From a virus: DNA of 37,350 nt. The DNA lies in IMG/VR virus record IMGVR_UViG_3300030061_001060, positions 1 through 37,350 of that record; one strand, given 5' to 3'. The translations under genes were made by a program, and so were the position numbers. Of this stretch, positions 31,114-37,350 are shown piece by piece. Under the pieces are notes generated by a model that worked only from the letters and a program-made list of their open reading frames with translations, made no database searches and was not told where the DNA came from. Positions within the stretch are counted from its first letter, which is position 1. Each line of letters opens with the position of its first letter.

Positions 31114-32022
31114 TTAAGCACCATTTGAACCAAAGATAGCACGAGGATCTGACCACCCGTAGCTGTAACGCTCACGAGCTTTAAATCTCATATTACCTGT
31201 GTTGAATTCACCTTCCATTGCTGTTCTTAGAGGCGAACGGTTAAAGTGTTTTAAACCGTTAGGTGCATCTGTAAGAATAAACCAAGCATCTGGATCTGTT
31301 AAGAAATTATTAACAGTGTATCCTTGTGGTACTGCACCTGAAGATTTAAGTGCATTGATGTCGTTATCAGCAGTTCCTACACGACCAGCAGATTCCATAA
31401 GTCTTTCTGCTACGAATTGTAGTTCAGCTGGGACAACAAGTTTTTGTCCACGAAGGGCAACGATAAGACCTCTTTCATCAGTAAACTGACTAATTGAAAT
31501 TAGTGCGTTTTCTATTGATGTTTCGTTCAAATCTGTTGCGACAGCTGGTGTATTAGCGAATGTGCCACCTACAGCAAGTGGGTGATCTGTTGCAAGTAAA
31601 GTCTTGCCGTCACCACCAGTAAAGCCAGCTGTATATGCGTTATTTAAAACGGAAGCTGCTTTTACTTGTTTACTGTGTGCCATTGACCTAGCTAGTGCTT
31701 TGGTATAGCGGTTTGACAAACGATCATACAGGTTGTCTTCGACTGCTTCTTCAGTTAAGGCAAATGCCATTGCTACAGTTTCGTGTGTGTAACGAGCTGT
31801 ATAAACTTCTGAAGCACTGTCGTATTCAACTCCTGCACCTTCTGACTTTGTTGGTGCAGCACCAAATCCGGAAAGCATCACTTCTTCTTCGAAAGCTCTG
31901 TCTGAAGACTCTGTTTCGAAAATTTCAGCTGCTTGATCACCGTATTTAGCATATTCTAAGCCAAAGAGAGCATTTAAGCCAGGCTCTAGTTCTTTAGCAA
32001 GTTGAGCTCTTGATATAGCCAT
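31114..32022 (-). CDS. Major capsid protein (HK97-fold type)
   Basis: A 302-residue protein that forms the head shell. The start MAISRAQLAKELEPGLNALFG is typical of marine phage capsid proteins. The E-loop and spine region read FEEEVMLSGFGAAPTKSEGA and AFALTEEAVEDNLYDRLSNR. Later come KTLLATDHPLAVGGTFANTP and, near the C-terminus, RFKARERYSYGWSDPRAIFG, matching the P-domain end common in Mu gpT-like/HK97-type capsids. No cleavable prodomain is apparent, and a separate scaffold gene lies upstream. It is followed by the UUCG terminator, which suits a highly expressed gene. Fold is inferred from pattern; no structure was compared. Confidence 0.85.
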   Translation of the reverse strand: MAISRAQLAKELEPGLNALFGLEYAKYGDQAAEIFETESSDRAFEEEVMLSGFGAAPTKSEGAGVEYDSASEVYTARYTHETVAMAFALTEEAVEDNLYDRLSNRYTKALARSMAHSKQVKAASVLNNAYTAGFTGGDGKTLLATDHPLAVGGTFANTPAVATDLNETSIENALISISQFTDERGLIVALRGQKLVVPAELQFVAERLMESAGRVGTADNDINALKSSGAVPQGYTVNNFLTDPDAWFILTDAPNGLKHFNRSPLRTAMEGEFNTGNMRFKARERYSYGWSDPRAIFGSNGA

Positions 32023-32033
32023 TTTTTATCTCC

Positions 32034-32627
32034 CTATACGCCAGTAGTACCAGCACTAAATGTGTGGTTATTTATCATAACGATTACACCTGTGTTAGTA
32101 ACTGTTGTTAGATCATTAGTTGGATTAGTTGTCACTCCTAAAGCTTTTAGAGGAAGGGAAGCAGTTGTGTTTCCTGTTCCTACATCTAGCTCAGCGTGAG
32201 AAATTCCAGCTGTTGTACTTCCTACCGGGTTGTTATCCACGATATCATAGTTAGCGAAAACGCCAGCTATAGTAAATGCAGCATCAGCTTGCACTTCACA
32301 TACGATATTTGGATCATCTACGATATAAGCTTTCACTGTACTTGTGACATTTGCGTCACCAGTCCAATGGTTTGACCATCTTGGTGTTCCTGTTGAAGAA
32401 TCTGTGAATTGGCATCCGTTAAACACGCCCAGCACAAGTCCCCCATCACCAGCTGCCATTCTTTGTACATATCCAGTGTTTAAACCTTTTACAATATCAC
32501 CTTGATAAATCTTAGTGGTATTTGCATTTGATATTTCGTACCTTGATTGACCGCCAGTATACGCACCACCGCCTAATAGACGAGCAGGACGTAAACCAAA
32601 TGGAGCATCTAAGTTTGTTAAAGCCAT
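32034..32627 (-). CDS. Head decoration-type virion protein (LDAPFGLRPAR family)
   Basis: A 197-residue beta-rich protein. The start MALTNLDAPFGLRPARLLGG and the following YEISNANTTKIYQGDIVKGL match a common marine and environmental phage family found next to capsid genes and usually called a structural or decoration protein. The centre has WSNHWTGDANVTSTVKAYIV and a DDPNIVCEVQADAAFTIAGV strand. It lies between the 176-aa protein gene and the capsid gene, 11 bases before the latter. It probably coats or cements the capsid; the exact site is not known. Confidence 0.7.
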   Translation of the reverse strand: MALTNLDAPFGLRPARLLGGGAYTGGQSRYEISNANTTKIYQGDIVKGLNTGYVQRMAAGDGGLVLGVFNGCQFTDSSTGTPRWSNHWTGDANVTSTVKAYIVDDPNIVCEVQADAAFTIAGVFANYDIVDNNPVGSTTAGISHAELDVGTGNTTASLPLKALGVTTNPTNDLTTVTNTGVIVMINNHTFSAGTTGV

Positions 32628-32659
32628 TTATTACTCCTAATATAAGGTTTGATTCAGTC

Positions 32660-33190
32660 TTAATCTGAACCAAAGGTTACTTTTGAACTTCGCTCTGCCT
32701 GTAATTTAGGCATAGCGGGATTATTGTCACGCATCCAATCATTGTCGACCGCTTGCATTTGCTGTGAAGCACGCTTAGCGTAGTATTGTTTGCGTTGTTC
32801 AATGAATTCTTCTGGTATTCTAGCCAGAAGTAAACCGCCTACACCAATGACTCCAGCATATTTGCCTTCCTCGACACTTGGGTAAACGAAATCCTCATAC
32901 TCGTCCGCACGAACAAGCTCATAGCCTTCAGTCATTCTTGAGTGAACATTATTTTTGTCCTCATAACCTAAAACTTCAGCTCGAATCCATCTATGGACAT
33001 AACCAGACGGAGCATTTGGGGCGTGCAATTTACTAGGTGGTCGCCATTGCACAGGGCGTTCGGCAGAAGCTCTTGTGTCTGTTGCACGAGTTCTTCTGTT
33101 AATTTCTGTATCAGTCTTAGCAGTAGCTTCAGCGGTAGCTTTTTGTTCTGCTTCTATATATTCCATTTCATTATCTTTTTTAGACATCAT
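32660..33190 (-). CDS. Head-cluster protein, unknown (between scaffold and decoration genes)
   Basis: A 176-residue, charged protein. An N-terminal disordered part rich in Lys, Thr, Glu, Ala and Arg is followed by RPPSKLHAPNAPSGYVHRWI, a mixed segment (RMTEGYELVRADEYEDFVYP), a short Gly/Leu hydrophobic stretch (GVIGVGGLLLARIPEEFIEQ) and a charged C-terminus. The pattern recurs between scaffold and capsid genes in marine podoviruses, suggesting an assembly or internal head protein, but no function is established. Two adjacent ATGs (33190, 33187) are possible starts; GAGGT sits close upstream and fits the second better. Confidence 0.6.
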   Translation of the reverse strand: MMSKKDNEMEYIEAEQKATAEATAKTDTEINRRTRATDTRASAERPVQWRPPSKLHAPNAPSGYVHRWIRAEVLGYEDKNNVHSRMTEGYELVRADEYEDFVYPSVEEGKYAGVIGVGGLLLARIPEEFIEQRKQYYAKRASQQMQAVDNDWMRDNNPAMPKLQAERSSKVTFGSD

Positions 33191-33196
33191 ATACCT

Positions 33197-34129
33197 CTAT
33201 GAATTTCTTGCCGCAAGTTTCGCAACTTCTTTAGCGTACGCATCTAGCGGTACACCAAGTTTTTTAGCTACAGAAATCTGGGCTGGGGTTAGTTTAACAC
33301 TCTTTTTACTCTTTTGGCTAGTTCTTCCTTGAGAAACTGACGCTACCTTCTGAGCAGGAGCAGATTGTTCTTCAAATTTATGAGGAAAATCTTGTCTCAT
33401 TCGTGTATCTATTTCATTATAATACTCATCAGATTGAGGATCTAATCCTTCTTCCTCAACTAATTGTTGATGAAGAGTAAAAGCCGAAGCAGTCATAGCT
33501 CTATCTTTACCAAACCATTCATTTTTTTCAGCCCACTCTACAGCTTTTGCGTCTGGTTGTGGTTGTTGTTGCTGTGGTTGTTGAACAGGTTGTTGATATT
33601 GATTTAAAGGTGTTTGTTCAGGTTGTTGAGTTTGCATTTGCTCTGCACGTTGCTTTTGTTTTTCTTGATTTTCTTTAAAAATCCTTAATCTTTCTTTTTC
33701 AATAGCAATCTTAGCCATAACTTGCTGAGCATCAGCCATTTTATCAACTTCGCCAGCTTCATAGGCTTCTTTAAAAGCAGCTTTTGCTTGAATTTCTTGA
33801 GAATCAATACGGCTAGAGGCTTCTGAACTATAACCTGTGTTTAAACTAGAAAGTTGCCCTCTTAAAGCGTCTACTTCAGCTTTTTGCTGTTGAGCAAATT
33901 GCAAAGCAGCGGCTTCTCGTTCTTCTGACTCTTTTCTTTGAGCAACAAGTTTATTAATTCTTTTTTGAGTTTTCTCTCTTCTTTTATCAAGATCTTCCTC
34001 ACTTAAACCTTGTGGTTCAGTCTTTTCTTCAGCAGTTTCTAATGATATTTCTGCTGGTTGATTTTCATCTAGCGGTGTTTCTTGCTCCACTTCGATGATT
34101 TGGGCTTCTTCTGTTTCGTCATTTGTCAT
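33197..34129 (-). CDS. Capsid scaffolding protein
   Basis: A 310-residue acidic to neutral protein that is almost wholly helical and low in hydrophobic residues. An acidic N-terminus (TNDETEEAQIIEVEQETPLD) leads to coiled-coil blocks (KTQKRINKLVAQRKESEERE) and a Gln-rich linker (QQPEQTPLNQYQQPVQQPQQ). The C-terminus is a basic, Lys/Ser-rich helix (KKSVKLTPAQISVAKKLGVP), the usual capsid-binding end of scaffolds. It lies just upstream of the head genes, after the co-chaperonin, as expected. It guides shell assembly and leaves before DNA packaging. Confidence 0.8.
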   Translation of the reverse strand: MTNDETEEAQIIEVEQETPLDENQPAEISLETAEEKTEPQGLSEEDLDKRREKTQKRINKLVAQRKESEEREAAALQFAQQQKAEVDALRGQLSSLNTGYSSEASSRIDSQEIQAKAAFKEAYEAGEVDKMADAQQVMAKIAIEKERLRIFKENQEKQKQRAEQMQTQQPEQTPLNQYQQPVQQPQQQQPQPDAKAVEWAEKNEWFGKDRAMTASAFTLHQQLVEEEGLDPQSDEYYNEIDTRMRQDFPHKFEEQSAPAQKVASVSQGRTSQKSKKSVKLTPAQISVAKKLGVPLDAYAKEVAKLAARNS

Positions 34130-34138
34130 AAGACACTC

Positions 34139-34624
34139 CTATATAGTATAGACATCAGTCGGTTCTAAAATAGTTCCGAGAATTTCATCGTCATTTAATA
34201 TTCTAATCTCACCATCTTCTAGTTTGATCCTTGTTCCTGCATATTTTCCAATAATAGCCCAATCACCTTGCTTGCAATATGGCCCGCTAGGAAATTTGGA
34301 TTTATCTTTGTAAGCATCAGGTCCAAGTTGGACGATGTAAGCTACGACCGTAGCTAATGATTCTCGCTCTCGTGTCTCATCTGATAAAAGAATACCACCT
34401 TTTGATTTTGCAAACCCTTGGAACGGCATTACGACAATACGATATCCAGTAGGTTGAGGCATTCTTTGTTTAGTTGATTTTTTTAAAAGATTTGGGTCTA
34501 AAACCCTATTTTCTTCTTTAACGTAGGCATCGGATACTTGTAGTTCAGATTTTTTGTCCTCTACTTTTTCCTCTACCTTTTCTTTTTTGGCGTACTTCTT
34601 AGGTACTATCAGGTTTTTAACCAT
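34139..34624 (-). CDS. GroES-like co-chaperonin (Cpn10) with charged N-terminal extension
   Basis: 161 residues from the ATG at 34624, chosen because GGAG lies 8-9 bases before it; the longer frame starts only at a TTG. About 50 charged residues precede the core. The core (residues ~55-155) matches GroES: PTGYRIVVMP, a mobile-loop-like part KSKGGILLSDETRERES, LGPDAYKDKSKFPSGPYCKQ, DWAIIGKYAGTRIKLEDGEI and LNDDEILG. GroES caps the host GroEL; T4 gp31 and other phage versions help fold their capsid proteins. Placement just before scaffold and capsid genes supports that. The extension has no known function. Confidence 0.85.
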   Translation of the reverse strand: MVKNLIVPKKYAKKEKVEEKVEDKKSELQVSDAYVKEENRVLDPNLLKKSTKQRMPQPTGYRIVVMPFQGFAKSKGGILLSDETRERESLATVVAYIVQLGPDAYKDKSKFPSGPYCKQGDWAIIGKYAGTRIKLEDGEIRILNDDEILGTILEPTDVYTI

Positions 34625-34817
34625 CTTCACGTTCTCCTCGTGACACCAGAGCAATTATCTCTTGCTCCACATAGGACAGGCTCTGTAGTTGTCCGATGCA
34701 GGCCCGGTATGATTCCCAATCTTTGCAGTTCCCTGAAGTTATCTTTGTGTGAACATCTTCTCTCTGTTCACGAACAATATGTAGTATTTCTTGAATTAAT
34801 TCAACCCCATCTTTCAT
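34617..34817 (-). CDS. Small helical protein, unknown
   Basis: A 66-residue helical protein: MKDGVELIQEILHIVREQRE, then SGNCKDWESYRACIGQLQSL, then VEQEIIALVSRGEREDG. Proteins with CKDWExYRxxxGQLxxL are small phage proteins often placed next to structural genes, but no function is known. The start overlaps the upstream stop (ATGA at 34814-34817) and the stop overlaps the co-chaperonin start by 8 bases, so it is part of the same coupled unit. GGAG sits before the ATG. Confidence 0.6.
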   Translation of the reverse strand: MKDGVELIQEILHIVREQREDVHTKITSGNCKDWESYRACIGQLQSLSYVEQEIIALVSRGEREDG

Positions 34818-35488
34818 TTTTTTTCTCCATCGCTGTATAAATTGTTAAAAGTTATGTTTGGATCTGTGTAACTTTCGTGCTCTTCACTACTATGAAGCCA
34901 CTGACTTGGAGCAAAATCAGGTGCTCCTTCTCCTGTTGACCATAATGCAGGGTTCGTTACCCTAACTCTATTATTAGGTAGAGCAACAACATTTCCTTTC
35001 CATTTACCTTCTGTTAAATACAGCACATGGCTTTGTTTATGTTGATCAGGACTATCAGCTATCTCATGTTCCGTGTAATCAACAGTAAAAATATATTTAG
35101 CTAAATAAAATTCACCATCTATTTTAGCATACCAAGGTGATGACGAAGTTCTATCTATACTGATAACAGTATGATGATGAGACATACAATCCCAAGGTTG
35201 ACATAAATGATTTTCCATTCTGTCAGGCCATTCTTCTACAGGTATATCAGCTACTAAAGCTTGTATAGGCATACGAGCCCACATAGCTCCGCCGTGAACA
35301 TTAGGTTCATCGTCTTCTGCTTCACAACCTGTAAATATAATTTGAAATGATAGTGATCTATCAGGAATACAATTAACTGCTACAGCTAATCCGTGTAAAA
35401 ATTCACCGTGGTAATTTTGATGACCAGCTGTAAATTCTTTTCTTACCCATACTTTAAAGTAAGGGACATTAGATATTAAATAAGACAT
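34814..35488 (-). CDS. Conserved phage protein, His-rich, unknown
   Basis: A 224-residue protein with a mixed alpha/beta appearance. The start SYLISNVPYFKVWVRKEFTA leads to GHQNYHGEFLHGLAVAVNCI. The middle has NVHGGAMWARMPIQALVADI and HLCQPWDCMSHHHTVISIDR, with HHH at residues 104-106 and two nearby Cys, which could bind metal. The end has NPALWSTGEGAPDFAPSQWL. It lies before the 66-aa and co-chaperonin genes. I recognise no named family or catalytic set. Its compact block of conserved-looking Trp, His and Cys suggests an ordered, possibly enzymatic protein, but no function is supported. Confidence 0.6.
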   Translation of the reverse strand: MSYLISNVPYFKVWVRKEFTAGHQNYHGEFLHGLAVAVNCIPDRSLSFQIIFTGCEAEDDEPNVHGGAMWARMPIQALVADIPVEEWPDRMENHLCQPWDCMSHHHTVISIDRTSSSPWYAKIDGEFYLAKYIFTVDYTEHEIADSPDQHKQSHVLYLTEGKWKGNVVALPNNRVRVTNPALWSTGEGAPDFAPSQWLHSSEEHESYTDPNITFNNLYSDGEKK

Positions 35489-35510
35489 CTCTCCTCCTTA
35501 TCTTATTTTA

Positions 35511-35648
35511 TTATACTTTACCGCCTTTTTTATAACCTTTGACTTTACCGCCTGCTTTGTAACCTTTTACTTTGCCACCCATTTTATAACCTTTAGCTCT
35601 TTTATTGACGGGACCGCCCATAAAATAACCTTTTGTTTTTTTAAACAT
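35511..35648 (-). CDS. 45-residue basic protein of KGYxxGG repeats
   Basis: Found by translation of an unassigned stretch: ATG at 35648, TAA at 35511. The protein is mostly a fourfold KGY-xx-GG unit (KGYFMGGPV, KGYKMGGKV, KGYKAGGKV, KGYKKGGKV), rich in Lys and Gly. AAGGAG precedes the start and its ATG overlaps the upstream stop (TAATG). KGYAKGG and GFAKGG also occur in the 303-aa virion protein. The positive charge suggests DNA or capsid-interior binding. No function is known. Confidence 0.65.
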   Translation of the reverse strand: MFKKTKGYFMGGPVNKRAKGYKMGGKVKGYKAGGKVKGYKKGGKV

Positions 35649-35818
35649 TACTTTCTCCTTTTCTTAGTAGGTCTTTTTTTAGCTGTTTTTGCAGCTTTTT
35701 TAAATTGTTTGTCAGTAGGTGCTCCTTTAGCACCTTTTTTTCTCATTTTCTCACCAGAGCCAGCTGCTATTCTCTTTCTCTTAGCGTGAATATTTGCGTA
35801 TAAGCCTCTTTTAGCCAT
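35648..35818 (-). CDS. 56-residue basic protein, RGLYANIHAKRKR family
   Basis: Found by translation: ATG at 35818, TAA at 35648. MAKRGLYANIHAKRKRIAAG, SGEKMRKKGAKGAPTD and a Lys-rich C-terminus (KTAKKRPTKKRRK) match a short protein seen very widely in tailed-phage genomes near portal and capsid genes. It is strongly basic and probably nucleic-acid binding or packaged with DNA; its role is not established. Both ends form TAATG junctions. Confidence 0.75.
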   Translation of the reverse strand: MAKRGLYANIHAKRKRIAAGSGEKMRKKGAKGAPTDKQFKKAAKTAKKRPTKKRRK

Positions 35819-35997
35819 TAGTTACTCCTACTTATCAAATGTTCTACACCTCTATAAGAACCCGGTCTATAACTAACTTTAGTTCGAGTTCTATTGAGTT
35901 TGTAATCGTTACCCCTATATCTTTTTTGAAGACCTTTTCTTATATTAATCAAAGGATACTTAATAACTTTCATGTTTGTTTTATGTATTCTTTCCAT
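35818..35997 (-). CDS. 59-residue basic protein, unknown
   Basis: 59 residues from the ATG at 35997; the longer reading begins at a GTG inside the preceding gene. It is rich in Lys, Arg, Tyr and Asn (MERIHKTNMKVIKYPLINIR, RYRGNDYKLNRTRTKVSYRP). The start and stop share TAATG with neighbours on both sides. No domain is recognised. It belongs to a run of four small basic proteins after the portal gene. Confidence 0.6.
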   Translation of the reverse strand: MERIHKTNMKVIKYPLINIRKGLQKRYRGNDYKLNRTRTKVSYRPGSYRGVEHLISRSN

Positions 35998-36296
35998 TAG
36001 CATTTCCACCTTCTTCTTGCTTGCCTAATTCTTGAATTAGGATCATTTCTAGTTTTAGCACTACTTCTTTTTAACTGACCAGCAGAACGAGCACAATAAC
36101 TTTTTCGTCTTTTTGCAGCAGCACTACCTTTTTTAACTTTTCCCGTTACAGCTGTTTTTAATTTAGAACCAGGATTTTTACGACGATAAGCAGCAACGCC
36201 TTTTTTTGTCATACCCGCACCAGATTTAGTTGGTCGGTAGTTACCACCTTTGCCAGTAGTTCGTCGTATAGGTTTAGCTCTTTTTCTTTCTGCCAT
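35997..36296 (-). CDS. 99-residue basic protein of the KKGVAAYRRKNPGSKL type
   Basis: A 99-residue, strongly basic protein with the core GMTKKGVAAYRRKNPGSKLK, then RRKSYCARSAGQLKRSS and the end DPNSRIRQARRRWKC. This combination (KGV-YRR-NPGSKL, RRKS-CARSAG, DPNSR-x-x-x-ARRRW-C) recurs in many marine phage genomes; a DUF-type family is likely, but I cannot confirm its name. The charge suggests DNA or RNA binding. Two conserved Cys may be structural. It begins at the stop of the portal gene (TAATG). Confidence 0.7.
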   Translation of the reverse strand: MAERKRAKPIRRTTGKGGNYRPTKSGAGMTKKGVAAYRRKNPGSKLKTAVTGKVKKGSAAAKRRKSYCARSAGQLKRSSAKTRNDPNSRIRQARRRWKC

Positions 36297-37350
36297 TAAT
36301 TTCTTTCAGATAAATTTCTTAATCGTTCAACATCAATTTTCTCCATTTCTTTATCTTTTTGGAGTTTTTGTAGCTCAAGGGCAATACGACCTGCTGCTAT
36401 TTCTTCTTGAGCATCAATTCTTTCACGAGCAATAGCTGATTTGTCTAACGCTTGCATTTCACTAAATTGTTGTTTTTGTTCACCCATTAAGTTTTTATAA
36501 TTTTCTTGTTGAACTTGTAATGCTGTTTTCGTTTCAAACTCTTTAGCATCTTGTTGTAGCTTAGCACCTTGTAAAGCTAATTCTTGTTGACGAATTTCCA
36601 CTAACGGATCTTCGCTAGGAGGAGGTGCAAGCACTTCAGACATTTGTGCAGACATCTCGGCAATACGTTGAGCAACTTCGTTTTCTATTTCCATTTGAAT
36701 TTGTTGCATAGCTTCTGGTGGAATTTGACCTTGATATTGTTCTTGTAGTTGTTGTAGTTGAGGTCCAAACTCTGCTTCTACTAACTCTCTAGCTTGTAAA
36801 CTAACATGTTCATAGATGTGAGCTGTAAGAATACCAATAATATTTATATTTGCCATAACAGCAGGTGTACGCATAAATGTTAAGTGTGCTTCGATATGAG
36901 CTTGATGGTCTTGTTTTGGAAAAGCTTGTAACCCTCTACCTTGTAATGCACTTGCATTTTCTATACCAGGGTCTACAGGTTGTGGTTGTGGAGGTGGTGG
37001 TAATATTTTCTCAATACTACGAACACCTAAAGCTTGGTACATTCTTTTGTAAGCTTCATACATACCAGCAGGCCCATGTACTTGAGGATTAGACTGAATA
37101 AGTTGTAAGCTTGTTTGTGCAATAGCAATTCTTTGTGCTGTAGAAAAAATGTTAGGATCTGATACAGGCATAACATCTATTCTGTCATCAAAGTCAGCTT
37201 GTTTAATATTTGGGTCTCCACCACTTACTTCATAAGGATATACAGGTGGCAGATAATCTTTAAATAAATCTGCTAAAAGATTAAATTCTATTTTTTGTGC
37301 ATAGTGTAATCTTTTATGTATTGCAGACATAATTTTTGTACCACGCTCTA
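36296..37350 (-). CDS. Portal protein, C-terminal part (5' end beyond the window)
   Basis: The frame is open to the right edge (ERGTKIMSAIHKRLHYAQKI across the first ATG at 37330), so this is the 3' part of a longer gene. Residues after the ATG include FNLLADLFKDYLPPVYPYEV and IDVMPVSDPNIFSTAQRIAI, typical of the portal clip/wing C-terminus in marine podovirus portals. Then come Pro-rich linkers and about 170 residues of long Gln/Glu/Lys helices (EIRQQELALQGAKLQQDAKE and similar) as in a portal barrel or tail. The portal ring passes DNA in and binds adaptor proteins, which fits the adaptor genes downstream. Its stop is shared with the next start (TAATG). Confidence 0.8.
   Translation of the reverse strand, partial: ERGTKIMSAIHKRLHYAQKIEFNLLADLFKDYLPPVYPYEVSGGDPNIKQADFDDRIDVMPVSDPNIFSTAQRIAIAQTSLQLIQSNPQVHGPAGMYEAYKRMYQALGVRSIEKILPPPPQPQPVDPGIENASALQGRGLQAFPKQDHQAHIEAHLTFMRTPAVMANINIIGILTAHIYEHVSLQARELVEAEFGPQLQQLQEQYQGQIPPEAMQQIQMEIENEVAQRIAEMSAQMSEVLAPPPSEDPLVEIRQQELALQGAKLQQDAKEFETKTALQVQQENYKNLMGEQKQQFSEMQALDKSAIARERIDAQEEIAAGRIALELQKLQKDKEMEKIDVERLRNLSERN

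Noticed and set aside
1-37350. tRNA genes, integrase, repressor, att sites or insertion sequences
   Set aside because: None was recognised on either strand; the window reads as lytic phage DNA.

Overview
The window looks like most of the genome of a lytic, short-tailed (podovirus-like) marine phage. The DNA is AT-rich, genes are packed with almost no gaps, and nearly every recognisable protein belongs to families common in marine phage genomes: a P22 gp4-like adaptor, a P22 gp10-like hub/nozzle, a GroES-like co-chaperonin, an S74-chaperoned tail fibre and small KGG/RGLYANIHAKRKR-type basic proteins. A phage of SAR11 or another marine alphaproteobacterium is plausible, but the host is inferred from style and not shown. 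I see no integrase, repressor, att site, tRNA or CRISPR array. Both ends cut through genes: the last codons of an SSB-like protein on the left and the C-terminal part of a portal protein on the right. Terminase, DNA polymerase and any endolysin must therefore lie outside, or be unrecognised.

Layout. (1) Positions 1-2851 on the + strand are the end of a replication module: an SSB acidic tail, a Cas4-like iron-sulfur PD-(D/E)XK nuclease and a TOPRIM primase fused to a RecA-like helicase. (2) Everything from 2844 to 37350 is on the - strand, read right to left, and is one long late (virion and lysis) array converging on the replication genes with an 8-base overlap. In order of transcription: portal C-terminus, a cluster of tiny basic proteins, a 224-aa unknown, a GroES-like co-chaperonin, scaffold, two head proteins and the major capsid protein. 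A strong UUCG-loop terminator follows. Then come decoration/neck candidates, a repeat protein with an LDSN tract, an XhlA-like membrane peptide, the adaptor, a zinc-ribbon protein, a second adaptor-like protein and several beta-rich tail proteins. Next are four tandem fibre-like paralogues, a tail-assembly-chaperone-like gene, a cupredoxin-like tail protein, the S74 tail fibre, the gp10-like hub and five large putative internal or ejection proteins. The array ends with a cassette of secreted, low-complexity and membrane proteins at 2844-6297.

Four genes shorter than 60 codons were recovered by direct translation between larger genes (27947-28123, 28587-28754, 35511-35648, 35648-35818), as was a 40-codon cysteine-rich frame at 6175-6297. 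Late genes are coupled: at least 14 junctions share the five bases TAATG and four share ATGA.

The parts that look least explained are: the terminal secreted cassette (signal peptides, Asn/Thr-rich linker, NIDO-like domain, two membrane proteins); the four-gene fibre paralogue array; a possible type 1 copper site in a tail protein; a perfect 10-bp hairpin holding the Shine-Dalgarno bases of that same gene; and two peptides shared between otherwise unrelated virion genes (the ISRAQ N-terminus and the GTVTVVT C-terminus).
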